64,000 bases of DNA from Bacteroidota bacterium (GTDB lineage: Bacteria; Bacteroidota; Bacteroidia; UKL13-3): NCBI GenBank assembly GCA_027491355.1, contig JAIXWI010000038.1, positions 32,322 through 96,321 of the forward strand. The letters run 5' to 3'. A program made the translations under genes and the position numbers. Position 1 is the first letter of the stretch; the number at the start of each line of letters is the position of its first letter. The notes under the pieces are model-generated. The model worked only from the letters and a program-made list of their open reading frames with translations, did no database searches and was not told where the DNA came from. This document shows, piece by piece, positions 1 through 8,509 of the stretch.

Positions 1-213
1 ATTATGGATTTGGTTCAACAAATGCCTGAAGGTTACAAAATCATTTTCAACTTATTTGCCATTGAAGGTTTTTCGCACAAAGAAATTGCAGATGAACTTG
101 GTATTGCTATTGGAACCAGTAAATCTCAATATGCAAGGGCTAAACAATACATGCAAAATTTACTAGCCAAACACCATCAATTTAAGTACAAAGACGATAC
201 CCATGCAAGATAA
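1..213 (+). CDS. ECF RNA polymerase sigma factor, C-terminal part (cut by window edge)
   Basis: The visible residues are region 4 of an extracytoplasmic-function sigma factor, the helix-turn-helix that reads the -35 element. The run GFSHKEIADELGIAIGTSKS followed by a basic recognition helix and AKQYMQNLL is the usual sigma-70 region 4 pattern. The frame is open to base 1, so region 2 and the real start lie outside the window, and the Met at base 4 is internal. The stop overlaps the next gene by 11 bases, so the two are translationally coupled. The neighbour has an anti-sigma-like N-terminus and probably controls this factor. Confidence 0.85.
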   Translation: MMDLVQQMPEGYKIIFNLFAIEGFSHKEIADELGIAIGTSKSQYARAKQYMQNLLAKHHQFKYKDDTHAR

Positions 214-1669
214 TTTTGAACAACATATCCGTGAAAAATTATTGGGCATTTCAGAATGGCCAACTGAAGCAATTTGGCCTAAAATTGAAGAAGAGTTGTC
301 TGAAGATAAAATGTTTGAGCATGCCTTAAACCAAAAAATAGAGTCGTATTCTGTGAACATTTCCAATGAAAAAATTTGGAATAACTTATCAAAAGAACTA
401 CAAAAAAAGCATAAAAAAAGAATGCTGATTTGGTTCATTTGTATTGTTTCAGGGGTTAGTGCAAGTATGTTTGGACTGCTTTATCAATCTAGTGAAAGTT
501 CATTCAAATCAACTGTTAAACCTGTTTCAAGCAACAAATATTCGAATGCTACCATCCAATCTCCAACAAGCTCAGAATCTCCATTACTGAAGCTTGCAGA
601 AAAAAATGAACCTGTTAAACAAAAACTTTCCATTGAAAATGACATAGCTACAAGCGTGTTGCAGGTTTATAAACAAAATAAAATTGATAATGCAGTATTC
701 ACTCGAACAATTGCTGAAACAAGTGCCAAACAAATGAATACAACTGAAACTACTCATTTGAGCACCTTGGTAAGCCAAGAACCTCGAGGTGTAAATCCAA
801 GCAATACTTCAAATAATAGCATTGATAGTATTGGTTCAATTACTGATACGAAGGAAAAACCTGTCGATAAAGAAATTCATACAATTGAGGAGTTACCACT
901 TACTACAAAAAAAGATTCTATCGGAAATTTAGTTTACACAAATGGCACCAAATACAGCAAACAAACAGACAAAAAAGCGGGTAATTGGTCTGTTATTGTA
1001 GGACTCGGTTTCAGCTATACTGGCATGCAATTGTTCAGCAATACCAACGATGGTAATTTAACAGCATTAGCTGTTCGAAAGCAAATTGAAAAACCAGCCT
1101 TTGATTGGAACGCAAGCATTTTAATGGCCTATAAAATCACTAACAAATGGCGTATTGCCGCTGGTTTAAACATCAGCAATTTCAAACAACAGATCAATTG
1201 TGACAAAGAAACTGCGAAAGGACCTACAGTACACCAACAAAATGCAAATGCTTATTTGTTTGTTAACGATACTATTTTTAATGGTAACCGCTACTCCGTA
1301 GAAAACAAATACACCTTCAATGAAATTCCAATTTGGTTTAATTACACCATCAAAGAATCTGAGAAAATTGCTTTAGACATTCAATTTGGCTATTCATTGG
1401 GCTTATTGTATACGGTAAATGCATTTTTAGTAGACCAAAGTGGGGTTGGCTTTTTAATTGCAAACAAAGCATCCTCTTTTCCGAGGTTAAATACTGCTCA
1501 TTTTTTAAACCTTGCTCCTGGCATGGCATTTAAATTGAACAATCAAAATGAATTGGGATTTCAACTCAACTGCAAAACTGCTATCAATTCTATTGTTTCT
1601 GAAAACAAATGGGTACAACAAAGGCCCTATGCTATTGGACTTGAATTGCGTTACAGAAGAAAATTTTAA
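203..1669 (+). CDS. Membrane-anchored protein with anti-sigma-like N-terminus and C-terminal outer-membrane beta-barrel-like domain
   Basis: 488 residues. Residues 1-70 are charged, helical and cytoplasmic-like. A single hydrophobic segment at about 74-95 (LIWFICIVSGVSASMFGLLY) follows a basic KKHKKR stretch, giving N-in topology. Residues 96-260 are a Ser/Thr/Asn-rich low-complexity linker. From about 262 alternating aromatic/polar strands (GNWSVIVGLGFSYTGMQLF and onward) resemble an OmpA/PorT-type beta-barrel, ending in an aromatic residue (RYRRKF). No cleavable signal peptide is seen. Because it overlaps an ECF sigma gene, a role as anti-sigma factor is inferred. How a barrel on an inner-membrane anchor would be placed is unclear. 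Function unproven. Confidence 0.6.
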   Translation: MQDNFEQHIREKLLGISEWPTEAIWPKIEEELSEDKMFEHALNQKIESYSVNISNEKIWNNLSKELQKKHKKRMLIWFICIVSGVSASMFGLLYQSSESSFKSTVKPVSSNKYSNATIQSPTSSESPLLKLAEKNEPVKQKLSIENDIATSVLQVYKQNKIDNAVFTRTIAETSAKQMNTTETTHLSTLVSQEPRGVNPSNTSNNSIDSIGSITDTKEKPVDKEIHTIEELPLTTKKDSIGNLVYTNGTKYSKQTDKKAGNWSVIVGLGFSYTGMQLFSNTNDGNLTALAVRKQIEKPAFDWNASILMAYKITNKWRIAAGLNISNFKQQINCDKETAKGPTVHQQNANAYLFVNDTIFNGNRYSVENKYTFNEIPIWFNYTIKESEKIALDIQFGYSLGLLYTVNAFLVDQSGVGFLIANKASSFPRLNTAHFLNLAPGMAFKLNNQNELGFQLNCKTAINSIVSENKWVQQRPYAIGLELRYRRKF

Positions 1670-1851
1670 CGCTTCTTTCTCAACCCAAAAACCAAAGACA
1701 AAACTGCTCCGAATAGCAATGCTTTGAAACCCATTTTGAGCATAGTGTTCCAAGAAAATGGTTCGTTATTGATATAAAAAGCAAGTATGCTAATGATTAC
1801 TAAGTAAAGCAAAGTAATTTTTAGAAAACGTGCAAAAAAAACTTTTAACAT
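1666..1851 (-). CDS. Small two-helix membrane protein, unknown function
   Basis: 61 residues with two hydrophobic helices (about 8-26 and 40-56) and a basic tail (LRKKR), so a small inner-membrane protein. It starts 3 bases after the stop of the subtilase gene on the same strand, which suggests cotranscription. It converges on the preceding plus-strand gene and overlaps its stop by 4 bases. No family recognised. The compact spacing and clear membrane pattern support a real gene. Confidence 0.5.
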   Translation of the reverse strand: MLKVFFARFLKITLLYLVIISILAFYINNEPFSWNTMLKMGFKALLFGAVLSLVFGLRKKR

Positions 1852-1854
1852 GAT

Positions 1855-3429
1855 TTATTTACCGGTCAATTGATTGGCTAATTGAATGGCTTCATAGGCA
1901 TTCACTACTGCTCCTGTTTTACATAACTCCGCTAATTTTACCTTCTTTTTAGTGCCAGGAATTTTTACTTTTTTAGGATATACCAATGCTGATTTTAAAA
2001 TAATATCCTTTACTTGAATAGCTGACAATTGAGGGTAATAAGACCTCAATAAAGCTGCCAATCCAGCTACAACAGGTGATGCCATACTGGTACCACTCAT
2101 TTCTTCGTATTTATTACCTGGCATGGTTGATAAAATATCTTCACCAGGTGCAAATACATCTACCTTGTTTTTACCATAATTAGAAAAACTTGCAGTTAAT
2201 TCTTTACCCTTTCTCCATGAAGAGGCACCTACTTCTATCCAATTGCTTGCAGGTTGAGAACTTCCTTTAAAATATGCTGTAGGAAAATTGTTATCAAGCT
2301 CTAAGTTTTTGGCATCATTGCCTGCTGCATGCACCAACAAAACATCCTTTGATGCGGCATATTGAACGGCATCATCAATCCAGTTTTTATGAGGTGAGAA
2401 CGATTTACCAAAACTCATATTGATGACCTTTGCGCCATTGTCAACGGCATACCTGATTGCATTTGCAATGTCTTTATCTCTCTCATCTCCATCAGGTACT
2501 GCCCTCAAAGTCATAATTTTGGCTTGTGGGCAAACCCCCTTTACACCTATTTCGTTTCCAATATGGGCACCAATAATGCCTGCCACGTGTGTACCATGTT
2601 CTGGACCAGGACCATTCACCTTGTGATTGCCATAAAATGGGCTGGTGTTTTCATCATCATTATCCCCTACAATGCTTCTTGGATTGAAAGAAGTGTTTAA
2701 TTGATAATTAATTGATTTATCTAAGAAGGACTGTGCAGATGAAAGTTGTTTCTGAACAGGTGAATTTTGTTTACCTCCTGTTTTGGCAATTTGTTTCAAA
2801 AACATTTTGGCAAAAAAGTCTAATTTATTGCTGTTTTTAATAGACTTGATTTGATCTATACTTGGATTTTCAGTACCTAATACTTTCCTGATAGAGTCCA
2901 TTCTGGATATGAGTTGACTGTATGAAACTGCACTATTTTTATACCGTAGATAGTTTGACTCGTAATGCTTTTTAGCTGCTTCAAATTCATGAAACAGAGC
3001 CGTATCAACCTGATGAATTTTGACCAAACTATCATAAATGGGCTTTAGTTTTACATATACGCGAACACTTTCGTATGTATCAACATCTACATCTCCGTTT
3101 TTACCGCCTATGAAATTCCAGCCATTTAAATCGTCTACATATCCATTTCCATCATCATCTATTTGATTGTTTGGAATTTCTTTTGAATTTACCCACAACT
3201 GTGGCATTAAATCTTCATGGTTGATATCTGTTCCGCCATCAATAACAGCAACAGTCACAGCCACACCTTTTTTATTTGGCAAAAGTTCCTTTAATGCTTT
3301 CTCTGAAGATATCCCCCAAATTTTATCTGTTTTTGGGTCTAAATGATGCCAATTTGCGGGTGCAAACTTTTGTGCATTTGAAAAAAAAGAAAGTGATAGG
3401 AATAAGAGGATTGTTGAAAATATACGCAT
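1855..3429 (-). CDS. Subtilisin-like serine peptidase (S8 family), secreted
   Basis: 524 residues with a signal peptide (about 1-19, cleavage near SNAQ). The catalytic triad is complete: Asp64 in AVIDGGTDINHEDL, His281 in EHGTHVAGIIGA and Ser448 in EMSGTSMASPVVAGLAALL. The oxyanion Asn371 lies in HAAGND. A DDDGNGYVDDLNGWNF segment at 91-106 is typical of Bacteroidota S8 enzymes. About 215 residues separate Asp and His, far more than the 30-40 of classic subtilisins, because of a charged helical insert at about 115-250. There is no T9SS sorting domain, so it is likely periplasmic or released. It reads into the small membrane protein gene downstream. Confidence 0.93.
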   Translation of the reverse strand: MRIFSTILLFLSLSFFSNAQKFAPANWHHLDPKTDKIWGISSEKALKELLPNKKGVAVTVAVIDGGTDINHEDLMPQLWVNSKEIPNNQIDDDGNGYVDDLNGWNFIGGKNGDVDVDTYESVRVYVKLKPIYDSLVKIHQVDTALFHEFEAAKKHYESNYLRYKNSAVSYSQLISRMDSIRKVLGTENPSIDQIKSIKNSNKLDFFAKMFLKQIAKTGGKQNSPVQKQLSSAQSFLDKSINYQLNTSFNPRSIVGDNDDENTSPFYGNHKVNGPGPEHGTHVAGIIGAHIGNEIGVKGVCPQAKIMTLRAVPDGDERDKDIANAIRYAVDNGAKVINMSFGKSFSPHKNWIDDAVQYAASKDVLLVHAAGNDAKNLELDNNFPTAYFKGSSQPASNWIEVGASSWRKGKELTASFSNYGKNKVDVFAPGEDILSTMPGNKYEEMSGTSMASPVVAGLAALLRSYYPQLSAIQVKDIILKSALVYPKKVKIPGTKKKVKLAELCKTGAVVNAYEAIQLANQLTGK

Positions 3430-3468
3430 GTTATTGTAAAGGTAGGAGGTTATAAAAATCCAATTGAA

Positions 3469-3897
3469 TTAGTCTCTGATATCAACTATGTATTCTACCA
3501 AATCTGGGCTTGGACCTGTTATTTTAACAAGACCTTTTTTGCCCATTCTAGATAATACAAAAATATTATCCCTTTTATTGGATATAGACTCGTAGATAGG
3601 TTCTAACAAAAGTTCTCCTTGTTCATTGATCAAACCTACAAGTAGATTTAACTCTACTCTTGCCATTCCTTTTTCAAAAGGCATGATATTGTCGAACTCA
3701 GGCTTGATGATTTCTTCACCTGTTGGATCTATGTAACCAACCTTACCTGCTTTGATCACCTTTGCTTTGCCATTTTTGAATGGATAAATCACATCGTACC
3801 CTTTTAATAATTTACCGCCCACCCTTTTTTGGGCAATTGAATCGGATACAGTAAAGGTCAACAGAAAACCTAATAATACAATTGATAAGCCTTTCAT
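3469..3897 (-). CDS. Secreted WG-repeat protein
   Basis: 142 residues with a signal peptide (about 1-22, ending SIAQ). The mature part holds about four WG-type repeats of the form VGYIDPTGEEIIKPEFDNI, then VGLINEQGELLLEPIYESI. Each is a short beta-hairpin with the G-x-I/D and xIxPxFD signature. WG-repeat proteins are thought to be interaction modules and no enzymatic residues are seen. It lies 39 bases upstream of the subtilase on the same strand and may be cotranscribed with it. Exact role unknown. Confidence 0.7.
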   Translation of the reverse strand: MKGLSIVLLGFLLTFTVSDSIAQKRVGGKLLKGYDVIYPFKNGKAKVIKAGKVGYIDPTGEEIIKPEFDNIMPFEKGMARVELNLLVGLINEQGELLLEPIYESISNKRDNIFVLSRMGKKGLVKITGPSPDLVEYIVDIRD

Positions 3898-3997
3898 AAG
3901 TTAGCGAATTTATGATAAAACCTCAAAAATCAAATTTATTCATGAATTTAGATGGGAATTTGTTGTTTTAGTGCTCCATTTTGATGACATTTAGCAG

Positions 3998-4987
3998 ATG
4001 AATGCGCAAATAAGAAATGGTTTGTATTTACTCAGTTTAATCCCCGGGCTAGTATGCATAGCTGGTCTAATTGAGGGAGCATGGTTTTGTGCCGCTAACC
4101 TCATTTTTTCATTAATGGTATTAGGCATTTTAGAATGGCTTTTGCCCTCTAATGAATCTAATTTACACAGCGCTGCTGAAGATGTCTACCCAGAATTGGT
4201 TTTATGGCTTCACATTCCTATTCAAATAGCCTGTGTTTTGACCTTATTCACATGCATATTGAACCATTCTGTTTCAGGAGGTTATATTGTTCTTGCCGCT
4301 TTGAGCACTGGGGTTCAAGCTGGCACATCGGCTGTGGTAGTTGCACATGAATACATTCATAGGAAAAATAAACTCAAAAAAGCACTAGGTATTTTTTTAC
4401 TTTTTAGTGCAGGGAATGTTTACTTTTACACAGCACACCTAAAAATTCATCACAAATGGGTTGGAACTGAAAATGACCCCTCAACTGCCAGACTCAATGA
4501 AAGCCTTTATTCATTTTTTATTCGGTCTGTTTGGGGTCAAATCAAAGATTCTTTTTGGCTTGAGAAAAAGCAAAACTCATGGTTCAATTGGGTATTGTTA
4601 CAAATAGGTTTTCAATTTTCATTAATAGGTTTGTTGTATGCTTTTATAGGTATTGAAGCCGTTATTGCATGGATGATTCACTCTTTTACTGCAGCATTCT
4701 TACTTGAATATGTTAATTATATCGAACATTACGGGTTAACCAGAAAAACAACTGAAAGGGCCACTGAAATGCATAGTTGGGACTCAAATAAATTAGTGAG
4801 CAGGTTTGTATTGGTAGACTTGAGTAGGCATGCCGATCATCATTATTATGCAGCAAAGCCCTATCATGTTTTAAATGCATACAATCAAGGCAATAAATTA
4901 CCGTCAGGCTATGCTGGCTTGTTTTTTATTGCAATCATCCCTCCTTTGTGGTACAAAGTCATTAACCCAAGAATAAGTAAACACTAA
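3998..4987 (+). CDS. AlkB-like membrane di-iron alkane hydroxylase / fatty acid desaturase superfamily
   Basis: 329 residues, multi-pass, with the histidine clusters that ligand the di-iron centre: HEYIH (117-121), HLKIHH (147-152) and LSRHADHH (275-282). The AlkB-specific segment NYIEHYGLTRK (240-250) and a HSWDSN stretch (259-264) are also present, which separates it from ordinary desaturases. Family members insert oxygen at the terminal carbon of alkanes or fatty acyl chains using rubredoxin electrons. No rubredoxin gene lies nearby. The length is shorter than classical AlkB (about 400), so the substrate is uncertain. The gene is followed after 18 bases by scoB, but that gene has its own -7-like box. 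Confidence 0.8.
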   Translation: MNAQIRNGLYLLSLIPGLVCIAGLIEGAWFCAANLIFSLMVLGILEWLLPSNESNLHSAAEDVYPELVLWLHIPIQIACVLTLFTCILNHSVSGGYIVLAALSTGVQAGTSAVVVAHEYIHRKNKLKKALGIFLLFSAGNVYFYTAHLKIHHKWVGTENDPSTARLNESLYSFFIRSVWGQIKDSFWLEKKQNSWFNWVLLQIGFQFSLIGLLYAFIGIEAVIAWMIHSFTAAFLLEYVNYIEHYGLTRKTTERATEMHSWDSNKLVSRFVLVDLSRHADHHYYAAKPYHVLNAYNQGNKLPSGYAGLFFIAIIPPLWYKVINPRISKH

Positions 4988-4993
4988 AATTTA

Positions 4994-5001
4994 TACCTTT
5001 G
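4994..5001 (+). promoter_or_regulatory. Possible -7 box (TACCTTTG) before scoB
   Basis: Matches the Bacteroidota TAnnTTTG -7 element exactly and ends 4 bases before the scoB ATG, so a transcript would be nearly leaderless. No clear TTG -33 element is seen about 19-20 bases upstream, so support is partial. Confidence 0.4.
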
Positions 5002-5005
5002 TAAC

Positions 5006-5659
5006 ATGCTTGATAAATTTGGAATTGCTAAGAGAATCGCTAAAGAACTCAAAGACGGATATTATGTAAATTTGGGAATTGGTATTCCTACTTTGGTTGC
5101 CAACTATGTTCCAGAAGGTATAGAAGTAATTTTACAATCTGAAAATGGGCTATTGGGAATTGGCCCCTTCCCATTTGAAGGAGAGGAAGATGCTGACTTA
5201 ATCAATGCTGGCAAACAAACAGTTACCACTTTAAAAGGTTCTTCCTTCTTTGATTCCGCAATGAGTTTTGGTATGATTAGAAGCGGTAGAGTTGACCTTA
5301 CTGTTTTGGGAGCGATGGAAGTTGCTGACAACGGTGACATAGCCAATTGGAAAATTCCCGGTAAAATGGTCAAAGGTATGGGAGGCGCCATGGATTTGGT
5401 TGCTTCTGCTAAACACATCATTGTAGCCATGCAACATGTCAACAAGGCTGGTGAATCTAAACTGCTACCTGCATGCACACTGCCAATAACAGGACTAGGG
5501 TGTGTAAAGAAAGTTGTAACAGAATTAGGAGTTTTTGACATAGACCAACGAGGCTTTGTTTTGCTTGAAAGAGCCCCGGGCATAAGTATAGATTATATCA
5601 AAGAAAAAACTGCAGGTAGACTTGTAGTTGAAGGTGAAATTCCAGAAATGGAATTATAA
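5006..5659 (+). CDS. scoB: 3-oxoacid CoA-transferase subunit B
   Basis: 217 residues, normal length for the beta subunit of succinyl-CoA:3-ketoacid CoA-transferase. The catalytic glutamate is Glu46 in QSENGLLGIG, after the glycine-rich GIGIPTLVANYVPEG segment. The enzyme moves CoA between succinyl-CoA and acetoacetate (ketone body and ketogenic amino acid catabolism) and works as an alpha/beta complex. The alpha subunit gene, normally directly upstream, is absent from the window: upstream is the AlkB-like gene and downstream is convergent mdh. The partner must be encoded elsewhere. AtoA/DhaF-type relatives cannot be told apart by sequence alone. Confidence 0.9.
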   Translation: MLDKFGIAKRIAKELKDGYYVNLGIGIPTLVANYVPEGIEVILQSENGLLGIGPFPFEGEEDADLINAGKQTVTTLKGSSFFDSAMSFGMIRSGRVDLTVLGAMEVADNGDIANWKIPGKMVKGMGGAMDLVASAKHIIVAMQHVNKAGESKLLPACTLPITGLGCVKKVVTELGVFDIDQRGFVLLERAPGISIDYIKEKTAGRLVVEGEIPEMEL

Positions 5660-5700
5660 AAGAGGAGGCGCGCAGCAAAGCTGCGCGCCTCCTCTTTTAT
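5656..5700. terminator. Bidirectional terminator between scoB and mdh
   Basis: A perfect 21 bp inverted repeat (5656-5676 and 5680-5700) with an AAA loop. The inner stem is GC-rich (GGAGGCGCGCAGC) and the outer stem is A/T (ATAAAAG), so each strand reads a GC hairpin followed by a U-rich run. It overlaps the scoB stop codon and serves both convergent genes. Confidence 0.92.
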
Positions 5701-5714
5701 ACGAATAATAAATA

Positions 5715-6656
5715 TTACAATACTCCTATTTCTTTCAAAACATTGTTCATGTTTCTTACTGCATCTGCACTCTTTGCGAATGCTTCTTGTTCTGCAGCAT
5801 TTAGGTTGTAATCTACAATGTTCTCCCATCCATTTTTACCTATTGTAACAGGAACACCTAAACAAATATCAGATTGTCCATATTCACCGTTCAAGTTTAC
5901 ACAACAAGGCATGATTCTTTTTTGGTCACGAACAATGCTTTCAACTAACAAAGCCGAAGCTGCTCCTGGTGCGTACCAAGCAGAAGTACCCAGTAATTTA
6001 GTTAATGTAGCGCCCCCTACCATAGTTGCATCGCTAATTTCCTTCAATTGATCTGGATTTAAATAAGATGATACAGGTATGCCATTCAATGCTGCCAACC
6101 TGGTTAAAGGAATCATGGTAGTATCTCCATGTCCACCTATTACAGTAGCATGAATATCGGTTGTTGGTGCATTCAAAGCCAAACCAAGGTAACCTTTAAA
6201 CCTGGCACTGTCTAACAAACCTCCCATACCAATGATTCTATTTTGTGGCAAACCTGTTGCTTTCAGAGCCAAATAAGTCATTGTATCCATTGGATTAGAA
6301 ACTACAACGATGATTGCATTTGGTGAATGTTTCAATACATTTTCTGCAACAGATTTTACAATATTTGCATTGGTTCCAATTAACTCTTCTCTAGTCATAC
6401 CAGGCTTTCTTGGAATACCAGAAGTAATGACCACAACATCTGAGCCAGCTGTTTTGCTGTAGTCATTTGTAGTTCCTGTAATTCTAGTCTTCATACCTAA
6501 CAAAGAAGTTGTTTGGTATATATCTAAAGCCTTACCTTCTGCAAAACCTTCTTTTACGTCTAACAATACGACCTCATCGGCCAATTCCCTGTAAGCAATT
6601 ACATCGGCAGTTGTAGCACCAACCGCTCCGGCACCAATAACAGATACTTTTGTCAT
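5715..6656 (-). CDS. mdh: Malate dehydrogenase (LDH-like type)
   Basis: 313 residues, the usual length. The N-terminal NAD-binding motif is GAGAVGATTA (8-17). Substrate loop RKPGMTR (83-89) with Arg83, Arg89 and Met87 is diagnostic for malate rather than lactate. Asp149 and Arg152 (LLDSARF) and His176 in GGHGD complete the active site. It interconverts malate and oxaloacetate in the TCA cycle in the cytoplasm. Start is the ATG at 6656, giving the family-typical MTKVSVIGAG. It is transcribed alone and ends in the shared bidirectional terminator. The tetrameric [LDH-like] class is usual in Bacteroidota. Confidence 0.97.
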   Translation of the reverse strand: MTKVSVIGAGAVGATTADVIAYRELADEVVLLDVKEGFAEGKALDIYQTTSLLGMKTRITGTTNDYSKTAGSDVVVITSGIPRKPGMTREELIGTNANIVKSVAENVLKHSPNAIIVVVSNPMDTMTYLALKATGLPQNRIIGMGGLLDSARFKGYLGLALNAPTTDIHATVIGGHGDTTMIPLTRLAALNGIPVSSYLNPDQLKEISDATMVGGATLTKLLGTSAWYAPGAASALLVESIVRDQKRIMPCCVNLNGEYGQSDICLGVPVTIGKNGWENIVDYNLNAAEQEAFAKSADAVRNMNNVLKEIGVL

Positions 6657-6791
6657 GATTTATAGTTTATGTTTGTTTTTATTAATTAATAGGCGAAAAT
6701 AATCAGGATTTTTTGATTGAAAAAATGATTTATGGCATTCTGGTAATTGTAGTGTAAAAAAACTGTATTTATTGAAAGAATAGCAGAAGTA

Positions 6792-6822
6792 TTGGCAGGC
6801 TTGATTTGATTTTGTAGCTTTG
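6792..6822 (+). promoter_or_regulatory. Promoter for gldA
   Basis: A TTG -33 element at 6792-6794, a 20 base spacer and an exact TAGCTTTG -7 element at 6815-6822 fit the Bacteroidota consensus. It lies 30 bases upstream of the gldA ATG in the 196 base gap between the divergent genes mdh and gldA. Confidence 0.6.
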
Positions 6823-6852
6823 GCTGCATTTGTTACTTTTAATTCTAAATTC

Positions 6853-7755
6853 ATGTCAATAATTGTTAGTGATTTGGTTAAAATTTATGGCCAGCAAAGG
6901 GCATTAAACGGCATTTCATTTGAGGTGCAACCCGGAGAAATAGTGGGCTTTTTAGGGCCAAACGGTGCCGGTAAATCAACAACCATGAAAATTTTAACTG
7001 GATTTATTCCTCAAAATTCAGGCACTGCAAGTATTTGTGGCATTGATACCAATGAAAAAGAAACTGACTTTAGAGCCAAAATTGGCTATTTACCTGAACT
7101 CAATCCGTTGTATACAGAAATGTATGTAAAAGAGTTTTTACAATTCAGTGGAAGGCTGATGGGCTTAAACGGCGAAAAGCTTCACAAACGCATCAATGAA
7201 ATGATAGTTCGAACCGGATTGAGCAAGGAACAACATAAAACCATTTACCAACTCTCTAAAGGCTACAAACAACGAGTGGGTTTGGCTGCCGCCATTTTAC
7301 ATGACCCAGAAGTACTCATTTTAGACGAACCGAGCTCAGGTCTTGATCCAAATCAGGTAATAGAAATAAGGAACTTAATAAGAGAGATTGGAGAAAACAA
7401 AACGGTTTTATTTTCAACCCATATTATGCAAGAAGTAGAATCATTGTGTTCTCGTGTTGTCATTATCAATAGAGGGAACATAGTGGCAAACGATACAGTT
7501 AAAAATTTACAAGAGAAAGCAGGACATAAATTTCTCATTCGAGTAGAACTCAAACAGCAACCACAAGTTGAGCTATTTAAAAACCTAAAAGGTGTTTATA
7601 AATGTGAATCAATAGGAAATACTTTGCTCATTGAATCAGATGAAGACATGCGAGAAAAAATTGCAGAGATTGCAGCAAATGAGCATAACTTAATATTGAG
7701 TATGCAAAAAGAGTTTACCTCATTAGAATCCGTTTTTCAACAACTAACGAAATAA
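6853..7755 (+). CDS. gldA: Gliding-motility ABC transporter ATP-binding protein GldA
   Basis: 300 residues. Walker A GPNGAGKST (35-43), signature LSKGYKQR (134-141), Walker B VLILDEP (154-160) and the switch histidine H190 are present, with a C-terminal extension of about 80 residues typical of the GldA/YhcH type. It energises the GldF/GldG membrane complex, which in Flavobacterium is needed for gliding. In non-gliding relatives the role is less clear. I chose the ATG at 6853 over the upstream TTG at 6820 because it gives the family start MSIIVSDL and because the -7 box overlaps that TTG. gldF follows after 4 bases. Confidence 0.92.
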   Translation: MSIIVSDLVKIYGQQRALNGISFEVQPGEIVGFLGPNGAGKSTTMKILTGFIPQNSGTASICGIDTNEKETDFRAKIGYLPELNPLYTEMYVKEFLQFSGRLMGLNGEKLHKRINEMIVRTGLSKEQHKTIYQLSKGYKQRVGLAAAILHDPEVLILDEPSSGLDPNQVIEIRNLIREIGENKTVLFSTHIMQEVESLCSRVVIINRGNIVANDTVKNLQEKAGHKFLIRVELKQQPQVELFKNLKGVYKCESIGNTLLIESDEDMREKIAEIAANEHNLILSMQKEFTSLESVFQQLTK

Positions 7756-7759
7756 AAAT

Positions 7760-8488
7760 ATGTTTGAAATTATCCGCAAAGAAATAAGGGGTTTCCTAAG
7801 TTCCCTTATTGCATATGTAGTCATGTTAGTTTTTTTAATTGCAACAGGTTTGTTCAATTGGGTACTACCTGATATCAATATTTTCGACAATGGTTATGCA
7901 AACCTTGACAGCTTATTTGGCATGGCACCGTGGCTATTGGTGTTCTTAATTTCAGCAATAACGATGAAAAGTTTCAGCGAAGAAAAAAAGAATGGAACCA
8001 TTGAATTGTTAACTACCAAACCTGTCAGTGATTTGGAAATTATTTTAGGTAAATATTTTGCGGGTATTTTATTGGTACTGTTTACCATTTTACCTACCCT
8101 CATTTATTGGTATAGCATTGATCAATTGAGTGTACCAAAAGGAAATATTGACACTGGTGCTTTGTTAGGCTCTTATTTAGGTTTGTTTTTAATTAGTTCA
8201 TGCTTTGTAGCTATTGGTATTTTTGCTTCATTGATCAGTGAAAACCAAATTGTATCTTTTGTGAGCTGCATGTTCATTTGTTTTGCTTTGTATTGGATTT
8301 TTGACTTGATAGCAGATTTTAAGCTGTTGGGCAAGTTTGATTCATTGGTCAGTGCATTAGGAATACAATCACATTATCAGTCTATCAGCAGAGGTGTTTT
8401 GGACTCTCGTGATTTGATTTACTTTTTAAGTATAAATTGCTTGTTTATTAGTGCTGGCAAATTGGTTTTTGGAAGCAGGAAGTGGTAA
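7760..8488 (+). CDS. gldF: Gliding-motility ABC transporter permease GldF
   Basis: 242 residues with about six hydrophobic helices, the pattern of an ABC-2 permease. The segment TMKSFSEEKKNGTIELLTTKPVSD (split here as TMKSFSEEKKNGTIELL and TTKPVSD) is the conserved cytoplasmic loop motif of the family. It is the membrane channel subunit partnering GldA and GldG. It lies 4 bases after gldA and 21 bases before gldG, so the three form one operon. Confidence 0.92.
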   Translation: MFEIIRKEIRGFLSSLIAYVVMLVFLIATGLFNWVLPDINIFDNGYANLDSLFGMAPWLLVFLISAITMKSFSEEKKNGTIELLTTKPVSDLEIILGKYFAGILLVLFTILPTLIYWYSIDQLSVPKGNIDTGALLGSYLGLFLISSCFVAIGIFASLISENQIVSFVSCMFICFALYWIFDLIADFKLLGKFDSLVSALGIQSHYQSISRGVLDSRDLIYFLSINCLFISAGKLVFGSRKW

Positions 8489-8509
8489 TCACTTTTAATA
8501 CACTTACAC

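Noticed and set aside
5104..5583. 159-residue antisense open frame over scoB
   Set aside because: Shadow of scoB: low-complexity Ser/Pro-rich product, no start context, complete overlap with a gene of clear function.
6660..6854. Minus-strand open frame in the mdh-gldA gap
   Set aside because: Overlaps the gldA promoter and start; no domain, and no start context.
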